A DNA stretch of 64,000 nucleotides from assembly GCF_006517235.1 (NCBI RefSeq), contig NZ_CP041188.1, positions 1,550,001-1,614,000 of the forward strand, in the 5' to 3' direction. Below the pieces are notes generated by a model. The model saw only the letters and a list, made by a program, of their open reading frames with translations. It was not told the origin of the DNA and made no database searches. Below, one piece after another: positions 34,547 to 43,588 of the stretch (positions are counted from its first letter, which is position 1; each line of letters starts with the position of its first letter). Origin of the DNA: Pseudarthrobacter sp. NIBRBAC000502772. GTDB taxonomy: Bacteria; Actinomycetota; Actinomycetes; Actinomycetales; Micrococcaceae. A program made the translations under genes and the position numbers.

Positions 34547-35959
34547 ATGGAACAACAGACAATGACGTCTGGCCGCGCACTGGGCGCCGCACTCAAACCC
34601 CGCCAGCTGACCATGATGGGGCTCGGAAGCGCCATCGGAGCGGGCCTCTTCATCGGCTCCGGCGCCGGCATCCAGGCCGCCGGCCCGGCCGTGCTGATCT
34701 CCTACCTCGTGGCCGGCACCCTCATCATCCTGGTGATGTGGGCCCTCGGCGAGATGGCCGCCGCCAATCCGGACAGCGGTGCCTTCTCCGTCTATACCGC
34801 CAAGGCCTACGGGCCGGTGGCCGGCGCCACGGTGGGCTGGCTCTGGTGGCTGCAGCTGGTGGTGGTCATCGCGGCCGAAGCGCTCGGTGCGGCAGGCCTG
34901 CTGTCCACCATCTTCCCCGCCCTCCCGGTGTGGCTGATGGCCTTCGTGTTCATCGTGGTGCTCACCGCTGTGAACCTCACCAGCGTGAAGAACTTCGGCG
35001 AGTTCGAGTTCTGGTTCGCTTTGCTCAAGGTGGCAGCAATCGTCGGGTTCCTCCTGGTGGGCGCTGCCCTGCTCTTCGGCTGGCTGCCGGGCGTGCAGTC
35101 GCCGGGCCTGGCCAACTTCACCGGCGACGGATTCGCGCCCGATGGCTTCGCCGGGATCGCCACGGCACTCTTCGTGGTGGCGTTCGCGTTCGGCGGCACC
35201 GAGATCGTGTCCGTGGCGGCAGCTGAGACCGCCGAGCCTGCCCGCAGCGTGCGGACAGCGGTCCGGACGGTGCTGTGGCGCATCCTGGTCTTCTACATCG
35301 GTGCGATCTTCGTTATCGCAGCTGTGGTTCCCGTGGGTTCGGCAGGGCTGAAGAGCCCGTTCGCCGCAGTGCTGGAGGCCGCCGGCATGCCGGGCGCCGC
35401 CACCGCCATCACTCTGGTGGCCGTCGCAGCATTGCTCTCCGCCCTCAACGCCAACCTCTACGGTGCCTCCCGGATGGCGTTCTCCCTCGCCGAGCGGGGT
35501 GAAGCGCCGCGGCTGCTCGCTTCCGTGTCCAAGGCCCGGGTCCCGGTGGTCGCAGTCCTGGCCAGCGTCGCTTTCGGCGTTGTCACGGTTGTGCTGGAGC
35601 TGGCTTTCCCCGAGCAGGTCCTTCCCGTCCTGCTCAACATCGTGGGCTCGACCTGCCTGCTCGTGTGGACGTCCGCGCTGCTCGCCCAGCTCGCGCTGCG
35701 CCTCCGCGCCGACCGCGAAGGGACGGAGCTTCCGCTGAGGATGCCCGGCTTCCCCTGGCTCACGGGCATGGGTCTGGTAATTCTTGCGGCGATCTTCACG
35801 GTGGGATTCATCGGCGAGGATTCCCGTCCCCAGCTCCTGAGCACCTTCGCACTCGTGGCGCTTCTGGCGGTGGGGTGCTGGGTGCACCACCGGAAACGGG
35901 ACAGCCAGCCGCGAGTCGAATCTCCGGAGGGTGACAAGCAGCCGGCGCTTGTCGACTGA
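34547..35959 (+). CDS. Amino-acid permease (APC family, AAT subfamily)
   Basis: The 470-residue protein has about 12 helices and the AAT signature at helix 1: LTMMGLGSAIGAGLFIGSG. FAFGGTEIVSVAAAE is the conserved helix-6 region with the GTE motif of amino-acid importers. It should import an amino acid, probably aromatic, by proton symport. ATG 34547 follows AGAGGA. It is co-directional with the aminotransferase and ends in a strong terminator hairpin. Confidence 0.9.
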   Translation: MEQQTMTSGRALGAALKPRQLTMMGLGSAIGAGLFIGSGAGIQAAGPAVLISYLVAGTLIILVMWALGEMAAANPDSGAFSVYTAKAYGPVAGATVGWLWWLQLVVVIAAEALGAAGLLSTIFPALPVWLMAFVFIVVLTAVNLTSVKNFGEFEFWFALLKVAAIVGFLLVGAALLFGWLPGVQSPGLANFTGDGFAPDGFAGIATALFVVAFAFGGTEIVSVAAAETAEPARSVRTAVRTVLWRILVFYIGAIFVIAAVVPVGSAGLKSPFAAVLEAAGMPGAATAITLVAVAALLSALNANLYGASRMAFSLAERGEAPRLLASVSKARVPVVAVLASVAFGVVTVVLELAFPEQVLPVLLNIVGSTCLLVWTSALLAQLALRLRADREGTELPLRMPGFPWLTGMGLVILAAIFTVGFIGEDSRPQLLSTFALVALLAVGCWVHHRKRDSQPRVESPEGDKQPALVD

Positions 35960-35998
35960 ACCAGGTGCGGTGAACCACTTCGTGGGGGTTCGCAGGAA

Positions 35999-36035
35999 CG
36001 ATGGGCGCGTCCGGCTTGGTCGGCCGCGCCCATCG
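35999..36035. terminator. Strong hairpin between the permease and the convergent endonuclease gene
   Basis: CGATGGGCGCG (35999-36009) pairs perfectly with CGCGCCCATCG (36025-36035). Three more pairs extend the stem within the 15-nt loop. It can end transcription of the permease (plus) and of the endonuclease gene (minus), though T-runs are weak. Confidence 0.7.
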
Positions 36036-36063
36036 ACGCACACCAGAAGGCGTTGTTCAGCCC

Positions 36064-37473
36064 TCAAGCAACGGACATGGCGCCAGAGAGTCCATCGTCA
36101 TCATCATCATCGACCCTGCCAGATCTCGATTCGCCAGCGTCAAGTACCGCCTCGAGGGTTGGAACCCTAGGTGTGATTACTCCGCCTCCGCTGAGGTACT
36201 CTGCACCCCTCAACAGCGACTGAATGTTGTCGCGAAAGAGCCCAAGGCCGCGATTGCAGTCGGGGCAAAGGAGTCCTCGAATACATTTCCCGCACGAAAG
36301 GGTTCCCGGGCAACAAGCGTGGTCATGGTCTATGGACAAGCGAAGACCGTCAGCCCTTGCAGTTGCTGGGCAAATGGCACATTGCCCTCCCTGGGCTTGC
36401 AACAGCGCTTCGAACTCGCCTAGATCAATGCCGTACTTCGCCTTCTTTTGAGCCGATGCATGACAACGCCTGCACCGACCGTTCAGCCCGTCGCTGGACC
36501 TGGAGTTCTTGGAGAAGTCATGCTCAGGCTTCCACTCGCCGCAGGGCGGACACAGCTTGTTTCCATACATGTCACGGACGAGCACTAGGCGACCGCGGTT
36601 CGGAGTTCCCTTAAGGGGGACAAGCTCATGGCCCAGGAACTGCTGGCGCCAATGGTGGCGACAGTAACCATTGCCGTCCGGAGCATCAAGGTACCTGCAA
36701 CCAGGAAAATTGCAGGGAGTAGATAGTCCCCGCTTCCTGCTTTTCTTGAGCGGCGTCAGGACGTCCCCACGATGCTGTTGGGCATAATGGCCGCCACAGA
36801 GCTTCAGGGACTTGTTTTTCATCGGCCGCCCGCATGAGGTCGCTCCGTCACCTGGACCTCCGCAAGGGCCGTCTGGAGTGTTGGTACGGCGTATCGGCTT
36901 AAGATTCCCGGTTTTGCGGAACTGCCGGTCGTGCGGGGCGCAGTATCCGGAGCCGTATTCGGCCTTCCGGCCACAAGTCGGGGATCCGTCTTGCCCAGGT
37001 CCCTGACAATCGGAATCAGCAACTGGGGCGGGCTTCGGTGCTATGGTCCCCAACCAACCCCGGCGCTTCAATTGGTCGTAATGTGATTTGCAGACCCCAT
37101 CATCCTGTCCTGGATCCCGGAAATAGACCCGACGGCCACAGGCCTCGCCATCGGGGCCGGGACCCACGCAAGGAGCCTTGCTTTTCCGCGTTCGCAGGGG
37201 TTTTAGCTCGCCCCTCAGGCGTAGTTGACGGTCGTGGGAGGCACACAGCTTGGCAGCCTGCCTCACTGCGGGGTTACCGCACTTCACCTCGCCATTTCGA
37301 CCAGGTCCAGCGCAGGTCGGCCACGGCGTCCGGGGGTTCGTGCCGTCCCCGCGGGAGTCAGGCATGACTGACGGTGGGGGGCCTGGCACATCCGATGGGG
37401 AGAAACTTTGCGCATGCGCGTCACCTTTCAGCGCATGCTCACCTTTTTCCACATTATCTGATCCAGAAATCAT
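36064..37473 (-). CDS. Endonuclease VII-family HNH protein with five zinc-binding repeats
   Basis: The 469-residue protein has five tandem cysteine/histidine modules of about 40-50 residues (about 40-290). Each has a C-x-G/F-P start, a CGR or CGNP turn and a C-x-x-H end (for example KLCASHDRQLRLRGELKPL and GYCAPHDRQFRKTGNLKPI). A CPPCGEWKPEHDFSKNSRSS zinc ribbon follows, then a C-terminal recombination endonuclease VII domain (EFEALLQAQGGQCAIC, LSIDHDHACC, CIRGLLCPDCNRGLGLF). The tail holds a six-Asp run. The start is unsure: ATG 37473 has AAGGA 11 nt upstream; others lie at 37494 and 37365. The 5' flank is AT-rich. Confidence 0.8.
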   Translation of the reverse strand: MISGSDNVEKGEHALKGDAHAQSFSPSDVPGPPPSVMPDSRGDGTNPRTPWPTCAGPGRNGEVKCGNPAVRQAAKLCASHDRQLRLRGELKPLRTRKSKAPCVGPGPDGEACGRRVYFRDPGQDDGVCKSHYDQLKRRGWLGTIAPKPAPVADSDCQGPGQDGSPTCGRKAEYGSGYCAPHDRQFRKTGNLKPIRRTNTPDGPCGGPGDGATSCGRPMKNKSLKLCGGHYAQQHRGDVLTPLKKSRKRGLSTPCNFPGCRYLDAPDGNGYCRHHWRQQFLGHELVPLKGTPNRGRLVLVRDMYGNKLCPPCGEWKPEHDFSKNSRSSDGLNGRCRRCHASAQKKAKYGIDLGEFEALLQAQGGQCAICPATARADGLRLSIDHDHACCPGTLSCGKCIRGLLCPDCNRGLGLFRDNIQSLLRGAEYLSGGGVITPRVPTLEAVLDAGESRSGRVDDDDDDGLSGAMSVA

Positions 37474-37934
37474 GAGGGAATCTGTCCTTCGCATTGAGTC
37501 AAAAAATAACCACTGATATTTGATGACCATCAACGTAGCAGCATTTTTTGAGAATGAAAACCCAACCTTTCTTATGACCGCCGACGCAAAAGTGGCCTCA
37601 ATGTACAGGGTTATGGCATAAGTACCAACCATCCTTTGAGGCTGACACAAGGTTGTGTTTATATACGTAACTCAATCTTTGTTCGGAGGTGTCGGTGTGT
37701 TGTGTTTATATACGTAACTCAATCTTTGTTCGGAGTGTCGGGGGGGTGTGTTTATATACGTAACTCAATCTTTGTTCGGAGTGTCGGGGGGGTGTGTGTA
37801 TGTGTGTAACTCAATCGTTGTTCAGAGGTGTCCGTAGGTTATGTGTAGATATGAAGTTCAGCTTTTCTGGTCTATGCATGACTGTGAAGTGTGCATAGCG
37901 CTGTGTCAGTCGTTCACGGGTTGCGTTCGTGGGC
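37474..37934. other. AT-rich non-coding region around the tandem repeat
   Basis: The stretch from the endonuclease 5' end to the permease remnant has markedly lower GC than the rest of the window. Apart from the tandem repeat at 37655-37835 I see no gene or RNA. It may hold the endonuclease promoter. Confidence 0.5.
37655..37835. repeat. Four tandem copies of a 46/47-bp repeat
   Basis: Units start at 37655, 37702, 37748 and 37794. The core is GTGTTTATATACGTAAC then TCAATCTTTGTTCGGAG and a G-rich tail. Copies 1-3 are nearly identical in the core; copy 4 is degenerate (GTGTGTATGTGTGTAAC). There are no unique spacers, so this is not a CRISPR array. Confidence 0.92.
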
Positions 37935-38680
37935 ATCATCGATTGCCACACTGCTGAACATCCTGAGCGTCAAGGTGGCGGACTTGGCCAACTACGTGCT
38001 GATGGCGTTCCAGCTGCTAGTCCTCGTGTTCTTTGTGGCGCTGGGCATCGGCAGCGTGGTGTCCGCCAACGGCGCCGGGGAATCGGCCAGCGTGTGTTCG
38101 AGGACTCGGCCTCCCCTGCCAGCTCAATCGCCCTGCAGATCGGCGGGCAGCTGTTTGGCGACGCATTCCTGGCTGTTCTGGTGGTGGCGCAATCCGCCTA
38201 CGGCTTTGCCGGACAGGCCAGCGCGTCCCGCCTGCTGTACGCGATGGGCCGCGACCTCGTCCTGCTCAAGGCCGTCTTCGGCAAGCTCAGCGAGAAATTC
38301 CACACTCCGGTGGCGAACCTGGTGGTCACCGGCATCGTGGGCCTGATCGCCATGTTCCTGGACGTGGCCACGTCGACGTCGTTCATCAACTTTGGTGCTT
38401 TCACCGCCTTCACGCTGGTGAACGCCTCGGTGGTGTTCCACTATGTGCGCCAGCGCCGGGCCTGGCACCAGCTGAGCCCGGTGTCCTACGTGGTGGTCCC
38501 GATGATCGGTGCCATCATCTGCACCTACCTGCTCTCCCAGCTGGACAGCAACGCATTACGCTGGGAGTCTCCTGGCTGGCGCTGTGCGTGGTGGTCCTGG
38601 CCCTGATCACCCGCGGCTTCAAGGCCTCGCCGCCGGAGATGACGGCCACGGAGAAGGCGACGGTTGAGGCGGCCGCCTGA
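37935..38680 (+). pseudogene. Decayed APC amino-acid permease gene
   Basis: Three frames in succession encode one APC-type membrane protein lacking its N-terminus. The first has SSIATLLNILSVKVADLANY. The second, from about 38090, has IALQIGGQLFGDAFLAVLVV and GQASASRLLYAMGRDLVLL. The third, from about 38545, has TLGVSWLALCVVVLALITRG and a charged tail ending EAAA at 38680. At least two frameshifts and a 5' truncation make it non-functional. The nitrilase remnant follows directly, suggesting the relic of a permease-amidohydrolase operon. Confidence 0.82.
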
Positions 38681-38689
38681 GCCTGGGCT

Positions 38690-39050
38690 CTGCTGTATTC
38701 GGGCTGGTGACCTGCTACGACCTGCGGTTCCCGGAACTGGCCAGGTCGCTGGCCGACGCCGGCGCGTAGGTCCTGCTGGTCTGCTCGTCCTGGGTGCCGG
38801 GCGAGCACCAGACGGAGCAGTGGCTGGGGCTGAACGCTGCACGGGCGATCGAGAACAGCGTGTACGTGGCGGGGTGTGCCAGGCGCCGCCGGTGTCGGTG
38901 GGGCGGAGCGTGCTGGTGGACCCGATGGGGGTTGTGGAAGCGGACCTTGGGCTGGAGCCGGGGGTGCGGTCGGTGGAGGTTTCCCTGGAGACGGTGGAGC
39001 GGGTGCGGGAGTCGTTCCCGATGTTCCGGCAAAGAAGGTTGCAGGACTAA
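38690..39050 (+). pseudogene. Decayed carbon-nitrogen hydrolase (nitrilase family), C-terminal part
   Basis: The frame reads LVTCYDLRFPELARSLADAGA, a nitrilase nucleophile-Cys motif, then meets a TAG at 38766-38768. It goes on with VLLVCSSWVPGEHQTEQW and ARAIENSVYVAGC. A frameshift near 38880 leads to VGRSVLVDPMGVVEADLGLE and the stop at 39048-39050. The N-terminal half is missing. Intact relatives hydrolyse amides or nitriles. Confidence 0.8.
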
Positions 39051-39440
39051 TTGCTGGCCGTCAAAGCCGCAGGGCATAAGGCGGCAGCCATCTTGACCTG
39101 CGCGTCCATGGTCTCGGGCCAGTCAGCGGTGATGCCGGGCCCATTCGCCGGCCGCCTTCGTCGGCGCCGCTGCCGGTGATCTCCATCCGGTAGACCACCT
39201 TGATCCGGTCCTGGTCGTTCTGCTCGATGCGGTGCATGGTTCGAAGCAGCAGGTCGCCGAACCGGGCCTCATCAACGAAGCGTTCGTTTTTGACTGCCTC
39301 GGCGATGATAAGGGGATCGGATCGTCGCCAGGAGGGGTCATCAGGATCTGCGTTCCGGTGGCGAACAGGCCGTAATTTCGATCCTGTTGATCACCGCGTC
39401 CAGATTGCCTCCCGAGCCGAAGTGGTCTCGATGCTGTTCT
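39047..39440 (-). pseudogene. Decayed SRPBCC (polyketide cyclase/START-like) gene
   Basis: On the minus strand one frame gives IIAEAVKNERFVDEARFGDL, TMHRIEQNDQDRIKVVYRME and MGPGITADWPETMDAQVKMA, ending at TAG 39047. Upstream pieces (GLFATGTQILMTPPGDDPIP, INRIEIT) lie in other frames, so at least two shifts occurred. The pattern is that of small SRPBCC proteins. It overlaps the nitrilase remnant end by 4 bp on the opposite strand. Confidence 0.7.
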
Positions 39441-39466
39441 CGTACTGCGGCAGAGCTTCAACGCAG

Positions 39467-39498
39467 CGAAGGCTCCGTCCTTTTAGACGGAGCCTTCG
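39467..39498. terminator. Perfect 13-bp hairpin downstream of a hypothetical gene
   Basis: CGAAGGCTCCGTC (39467-39479) and GACGGAGCCTTCG (39486-39498) form a perfect stem around the loop CTTTTA. It lies 36 bp past the stop of the minus-strand gene at 39535 and probably ends its transcription. Confidence 0.75.
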
Positions 39499-39534
39499 TC
39501 AATCAGCTGGAACCACGACTCATGGGTTTCCTCG

Positions 39535-40026
39535 TTAGGAAGCGGGCTCGATTAGACGCTTCTTGAACTGAATAACCTGGTTATCGACGTAAGTCTGACC
39601 TGTAGGCGTCAGTCCGCCGCCCGGGGGTAGTGTTATATCGAAGCCATTCCTAAAACTAAGCACCGCGCTTGTAGCAACGTCGTCGGCCCAGTCGCTCGTC
39701 AACCGTTTAGCGGTCAGAACTTCTAGTCCCTCGAAGTGACTTTTCGGTATGACTTTGAAACTCATGGTCTCCATCGCACCCTCGCCGTAGACCAGGTAGT
39801 TTTCAGCGATAACGACAATCTTTCCTGTCCCGTGCCCGTCGCCTTCCTCATAGGATGCAAAAACGGCGCCTGGTTCATCGGCACCGAGGATAAACAGGAT
39901 CTTGTTGAGAATGGTCCATTTGGAGCCATATCCATTGTTCTTGTAGGTTCGCCACCCGGTCGAGACCTCTTTAAAGGCCTCATCTAGGTTTCTCGCTTTT
40001 TGGTCTTGCTCTTCAGCGGTGAGCAT
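39535..40026 (-). CDS. Hypothetical protein
   Basis: The 163-residue soluble protein starts MLTAEEQDQKARNLDEAFKE with a Shine-Dalgarno-like GGGGG a few bases upstream. It has a central strand-rich part (IVVIAENYLVYGEGAMETMS) and a hydrophilic tail. No known motif, membrane segment or cysteine is seen. GC is lower than in neighbours, in keeping with an accessory gene. It ends at a strong terminator hairpin and is not recognised. Confidence 0.65.
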   Translation of the reverse strand: MLTAEEQDQKARNLDEAFKEVSTGWRTYKNNGYGSKWTILNKILFILGADEPGAVFASYEEGDGHGTGKIVVIAENYLVYGEGAMETMSFKVIPKSHFEGLEVLTAKRLTSDWADDVATSAVLSFRNGFDITLPPGGGLTPTGQTYVDNQVIQFKKRLIEPAS

Positions 40027-40082
40027 TTATCCCCCCATTTTTGGATTGTTGGCAAAATCCGATCCTAGCTTATGACGGGGGT

Positions 40083-40319
40083 TCACTCCCCGTCTGTTGC
40101 CCTCAGAGCAGCCCGCTTTTCCTCAATGAACTTGAGCCTTGCCAGGTGCTCATCCGGGGTGCCGATCATCATCTTTCCGATAGCGGCCACGTCTTCCTCG
40201 GTGAAGCTCACTTCTAGCCCGTCGCGCTGGTGCGGCCAGGACTGTAGTTCGCGGAATGCGTCACTGGGGCTGATGCCTAGGCGTGCCGCTCCGTCAGACA
40301 GCCTGAAGGTCTTGCTCAT
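40083..40319 (-). CDS. Small hypothetical protein with possible helix-turn-helix
   Basis: The 78-residue protein starts MSKTFRLSDGAARLGISPSD with GGGGGAC upstream. FRLSDGAARLGISPSDAFREL has the look of a MerR- or excisionase-type helix-turn-helix start, followed by a second helical part (EEDVAAIGKMMIGTPDEHLA). It lies next to an integrase remnant and could be an old recombination-directionality factor or regulator; this is a guess. It is 57 bp upstream of the hypothetical gene at 40026 on the same strand. Confidence 0.5.
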   Translation of the reverse strand: MSKTFRLSDGAARLGISPSDAFRELQSWPHQRDGLEVSFTEEDVAAIGKMMIGTPDEHLARLKFIEEKRAALRATDGE

Positions 40320-40544
40320 TCTGTCCCCCGGGCATTGTGTTGGTGCAACAGGTAGAGACCAATTGCATCCCGTCGCTTGGATCATGGCAGCGGCGTTAGT
40401 TGATTACGCGCAGACCCTTCCGGGGTAACTGCTGACGGCAACCGCCCTCGGGCGTGACCCGCACTCCGAACTGGGATACCTGCCACACCTTCTTCCAAGG
40501 CAGGATAGTCCGTGCGTGTCATACACCCCATTCCTCGGGCATCT

Positions 40545-40882
40545 GGGCGGGCACCAGAGGCACCGGGCGGTAGCGGTGCAAGTGCGCCCTTGGCGGGTTT
40601 CTGCGGCGACGTTGACACGACATCAAATGCAGCTGATCAAGGACTGCTGTGCCCGCTACGATCCGCGGCTGGCGAACTTGATCGGGTCGGTGCGGGACCG
40701 GTTGTTCTTGCACTACTTGAGGAGACGGGCCTTCGACTCGGCGAGGCGCTGTGCCTGCAGCACTTCGACTGGCACAGCGGACAGGGCGAGTACCCCTTCA
40801 TCGAAGTCGCGCCACGGGCTCATCCGCACGGGGCGCGGGTGACTGGTGGGATCTACCGAAAAATCTACATCTTAGGTGAACT
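40545..40882 (+). pseudogene. Tyrosine recombinase/integrase remnant
   Basis: One frame carries QLIKDCCARYDPRLANLIGS and VRDRLFL. After a shift near 40715 the next frame has LLEETGLRLGEALCLQHFDW, the Arg I region (TGLRxGEAL) of tyrosine recombinases, then FIEVAPRAHPHGARVTGG and YRKIYI. The catalytic HxxR and Tyr parts are absent because the remnant runs into the STAND gene end. It is a scar of a mobile element at this island. Confidence 0.75.
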
Positions 40883-43408
40883 TTATCGTTCGTCCCGCCA
40901 GCGCTCGTACTCTTTAGCAGCTTCCGGCTGGCCCTGTCGATGGTGAACCGCAGCCATATTGTGAAACACTTGGCGTTGACCAGCGACGTGGCCAACTTTT
41001 TCGAACAGCGCTAAAGCTTTTTCGTAGAAATCCAATGCTTTACCGGAGTCACCTAACAATGCGTGTAGGTTGCCGAAATTCATCTGCGTCATGGCCAGGC
41101 CCACAAGATCCTGCACATCTTTGTAAGCCTCAATTGCTTCTTGAAAAAGGGATATGGCTTCTTTTGTATTGCCAACCTGATTCAAGGCTGTAGCGAGCTG
41201 CGCGAGCGTTGACGCTTCCGCTCTCTTGGACCTGCTCGCGCGGTGAACCTCAAGTGCCGACCTCAAAGTATGAATAGCTTCTCCGTAGCGACCACATTCT
41301 CGAAGGGTTATACCGATGTTGGTAAGCACGTAACCCATGCCCGTGAGGTCGCCGGCTTCTTGACGAAGCTTTGCTGCGCGTTCCAGGGCATGCAGCGCAG
41401 CCCCTGTCCCGAATGTCTGTCGATAGACCGCAGACAGCCCAATCCATGCGGCCGCCTGATCTTCGAGGGAACCGCCCGAAGACGCTGCCCGGATGGCTCT
41501 TTGGAAAGTTCTTGTCGCCTCATCTAGCCGATCCAGAGAAGTCAGGGTGAGGCCAGTATTGTTCAAAGCCTTCGACAACCTGATTTGGTCATCTTCTTGT
41601 TCCGCCGCGTTCGTAGCGACCGCCAAGACCCTTAACGCTACCGCGAGGCTGCGCTGTACATCGAGGATTGGTACCAGGCTCATCCCCAGACGCCAGGCGG
41701 CGTCAGTGTGCCCCAGTGATTTCGCCAGGAATGCGCTTCCCACTAGGTTTGGGAGTTCTCGGTGCATCCAAGCTAAAGCGCTCGATCGACTCTCGGCCTG
41801 CTTGTACTGAGATTGAACAATTCCGTCTATCCATCCGGCGGCGTCGACTACTATGTCGGCGTAGAACTCCAGGAGCCGCCCTTGGGCCTCTTGGCGCGCT
41901 TCGGGCGCTTCCTGCGCTTCGGAAAGTTCTCGACTGTAGAGCCGGACTAAGTCATGCATGCGCCAGCGGTTGGTGTCGGCCGCATCCTCCAAAAGATGTC
42001 GATCACGCAGACGGCGCAGAGCCCTGGCTGTAGCAACGTGCTTGTCAGCCATCATATGCGTGACGGCTTCGGTGGAAAACTCGGCAGAAGGGTGCGCAGA
42101 GGCGTACTTGAAGTGCAGTAACTCAGAACTCGACAGGCGATCCACTGACATTTTTATGCTTGCACGGACGGCGAGATTTCCGTATTCCAGTCCTTCTAGG
42201 CGGTCACTCTCTTCTTTGAGCTCTTCGATCAGGTCGCGTACATTTAATCTTGCGTCTGATCTCAAGATAGCCGCACATATGCGAAGCGCCAAAGGCAGAT
42301 CTCCGCAGACCGCAGCTAGCTCGGCAAATTCAGACGGCACGGCGCCCTGGTTGCTGGCCGTTCCCGAGTCTCGGAGCAATAGGTCCGCGGCGTCAGGATT
42401 CGCCAGAGGGCCAATACGCATGGACGTTGCATTCTGCAATTCGGCGGCAAGTGATTCACGGGAGGTGATTACCACTCGATGAAAAGGTGATCGCGGGAGA
42501 AGCGGACGCACCTGTTCTACAGCGAATACATTGTCTAAGAGTAGAAGCAGCCGCTCTTCTCTTTCTGCCGCCCAGTCTAGTGCCTGATGGTACTGGGTCC
42601 CTTGCTGACCGAGATCCGCTGAAATGTCGGTTACACCCAGCGCACGAAGTGCGCTTGCGAATACTTGATTGGCAGTTACCGGCGACTCATCAATATCGTA
42701 GCCGCGCATGTCGACGATCAACGATCGATAAACCCGGTTCTTGCTGCTCGCTGATCGGCAAGCCCAATCAGCCAGGGTGGACTTTCCTGAGCCAGGAAGT
42801 CCTGTCAAAACGAGAATTTTGCCGTCGGTAGCCGTCTCCCCGCTGGCATTCCAAAGTTTCTCGAAGAGGGCTTTCTCATCAGTCCGAGCCACGATCTCCG
42901 GCACCCCGGCGGTAGCACGGGATAGTGCTGTGACGATAACGGGAGAACGAGGATCCGTTGGATCTATCTGTAAAAATTGCGTCCTGACGCTTGCCATCAT
43001 GGGCATGTCTAGGATTGAAACAACTCTCTCAAGGTGGTACAAGTCAAGGGCGCCAGACACTGTTTCGCTGAGAATGCGCCGCTCTCCAATAGAGATTTCT
43101 TGGTTTGTTATAAAAGCTAGCCCGTGCGCTTTATGTTTGCCAACCCCCAGGTAGTCGCCCTCCAACTTCGCCTTGACGGCACTGAATGCTTGCTGACCTC
43201 GAGGGAAGTATGCGGCCATGATCCACTTTTCGCCGTCCCGCTGCATGACAGCATCTTTGGCCCCATCGGGACCACCGAGTGGATGGCTTGGGTCGATAGC
43301 TTCGTAACCGGACTGATGAAGCACTTGAACGGCAAGGCGTTCTGAGGGGGCTTGACCGTTCGTCCAGTTGCTCAGTCTGTGCCACGTCTCGTCCCAGCGG
43401 GTCAACAT
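40883..43408 (-). CDS. STAND (NB-ARC) NTPase with restriction-endonuclease-like N-terminus and TPR tail
   Basis: The 841-residue protein has three parts. Residues 15-150 form a domain with SERLAVQVLHQSGYEAIDPS, GGPDGAKDAV and a WIMAAYFPRG strand, resembling Mrr-type nuclease folds without a clear E/Q-x-K. Residues about 170-480 are an NB-ARC NTPase: Walker A VLTGLPGSGKSTL, Walker B RLLLLLDNV, sensor VVITSRE and GDLPLALRI. Residues about 590-835 carry TPR units (KALNNTGLTLTSLDRLDEAT, TGMGYVLTNIGITLRECGRY, AMTQMNFGNLHALLGDSGKA). This is a sensor-switch-effector layout like bacterial STAND defence proteins. It is divergent from the GHKL ATPase. Confidence 0.82.
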   Translation of the reverse strand: MLTRWDETWHRLSNWTNGQAPSERLAVQVLHQSGYEAIDPSHPLGGPDGAKDAVMQRDGEKWIMAAYFPRGQQAFSAVKAKLEGDYLGVGKHKAHGLAFITNQEISIGERRILSETVSGALDLYHLERVVSILDMPMMASVRTQFLQIDPTDPRSPVIVTALSRATAGVPEIVARTDEKALFEKLWNASGETATDGKILVLTGLPGSGKSTLADWACRSASSKNRVYRSLIVDMRGYDIDESPVTANQVFASALRALGVTDISADLGQQGTQYHQALDWAAEREERLLLLLDNVFAVEQVRPLLPRSPFHRVVITSRESLAAELQNATSMRIGPLANPDAADLLLRDSGTASNQGAVPSEFAELAAVCGDLPLALRICAAILRSDARLNVRDLIEELKEESDRLEGLEYGNLAVRASIKMSVDRLSSSELLHFKYASAHPSAEFSTEAVTHMMADKHVATARALRRLRDRHLLEDAADTNRWRMHDLVRLYSRELSEAQEAPEARQEAQGRLLEFYADIVVDAAGWIDGIVQSQYKQAESRSSALAWMHRELPNLVGSAFLAKSLGHTDAAWRLGMSLVPILDVQRSLAVALRVLAVATNAAEQEDDQIRLSKALNNTGLTLTSLDRLDEATRTFQRAIRAASSGGSLEDQAAAWIGLSAVYRQTFGTGAALHALERAAKLRQEAGDLTGMGYVLTNIGITLRECGRYGEAIHTLRSALEVHRASRSKRAEASTLAQLATALNQVGNTKEAISLFQEAIEAYKDVQDLVGLAMTQMNFGNLHALLGDSGKALDFYEKALALFEKVGHVAGQRQVFHNMAAVHHRQGQPEAAKEYERWRDER

Positions 43409-43588
43409 GACTAGAGTCTGCCCTAAAACGCCTACCGAGGGTATAAAGGCTCACGGAGAAAGTAGGTTCACGCAAGGACACGCGGTACGACACTGGTCCT
43501 TGATAGCCCAGCGACTAGGATTTCAGCTAGATGACTGCTGTCGGGCCCTCAAGGCGCTCTTACAACTGAATGAAAACGGAATCGCGCG

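Noticed and set aside
37655..37835. Tandem 46/47-bp units as a CRISPR array
   Set aside because: The units follow each other without unique spacers and have no cas genes nearby.
39467..39498. Perfect hairpin as an integron attC site
   Set aside because: The stem is short and fully paired, lacks the R-box/L-box pattern and unpaired bases of attC, and fits a terminator for the gene at 39535.
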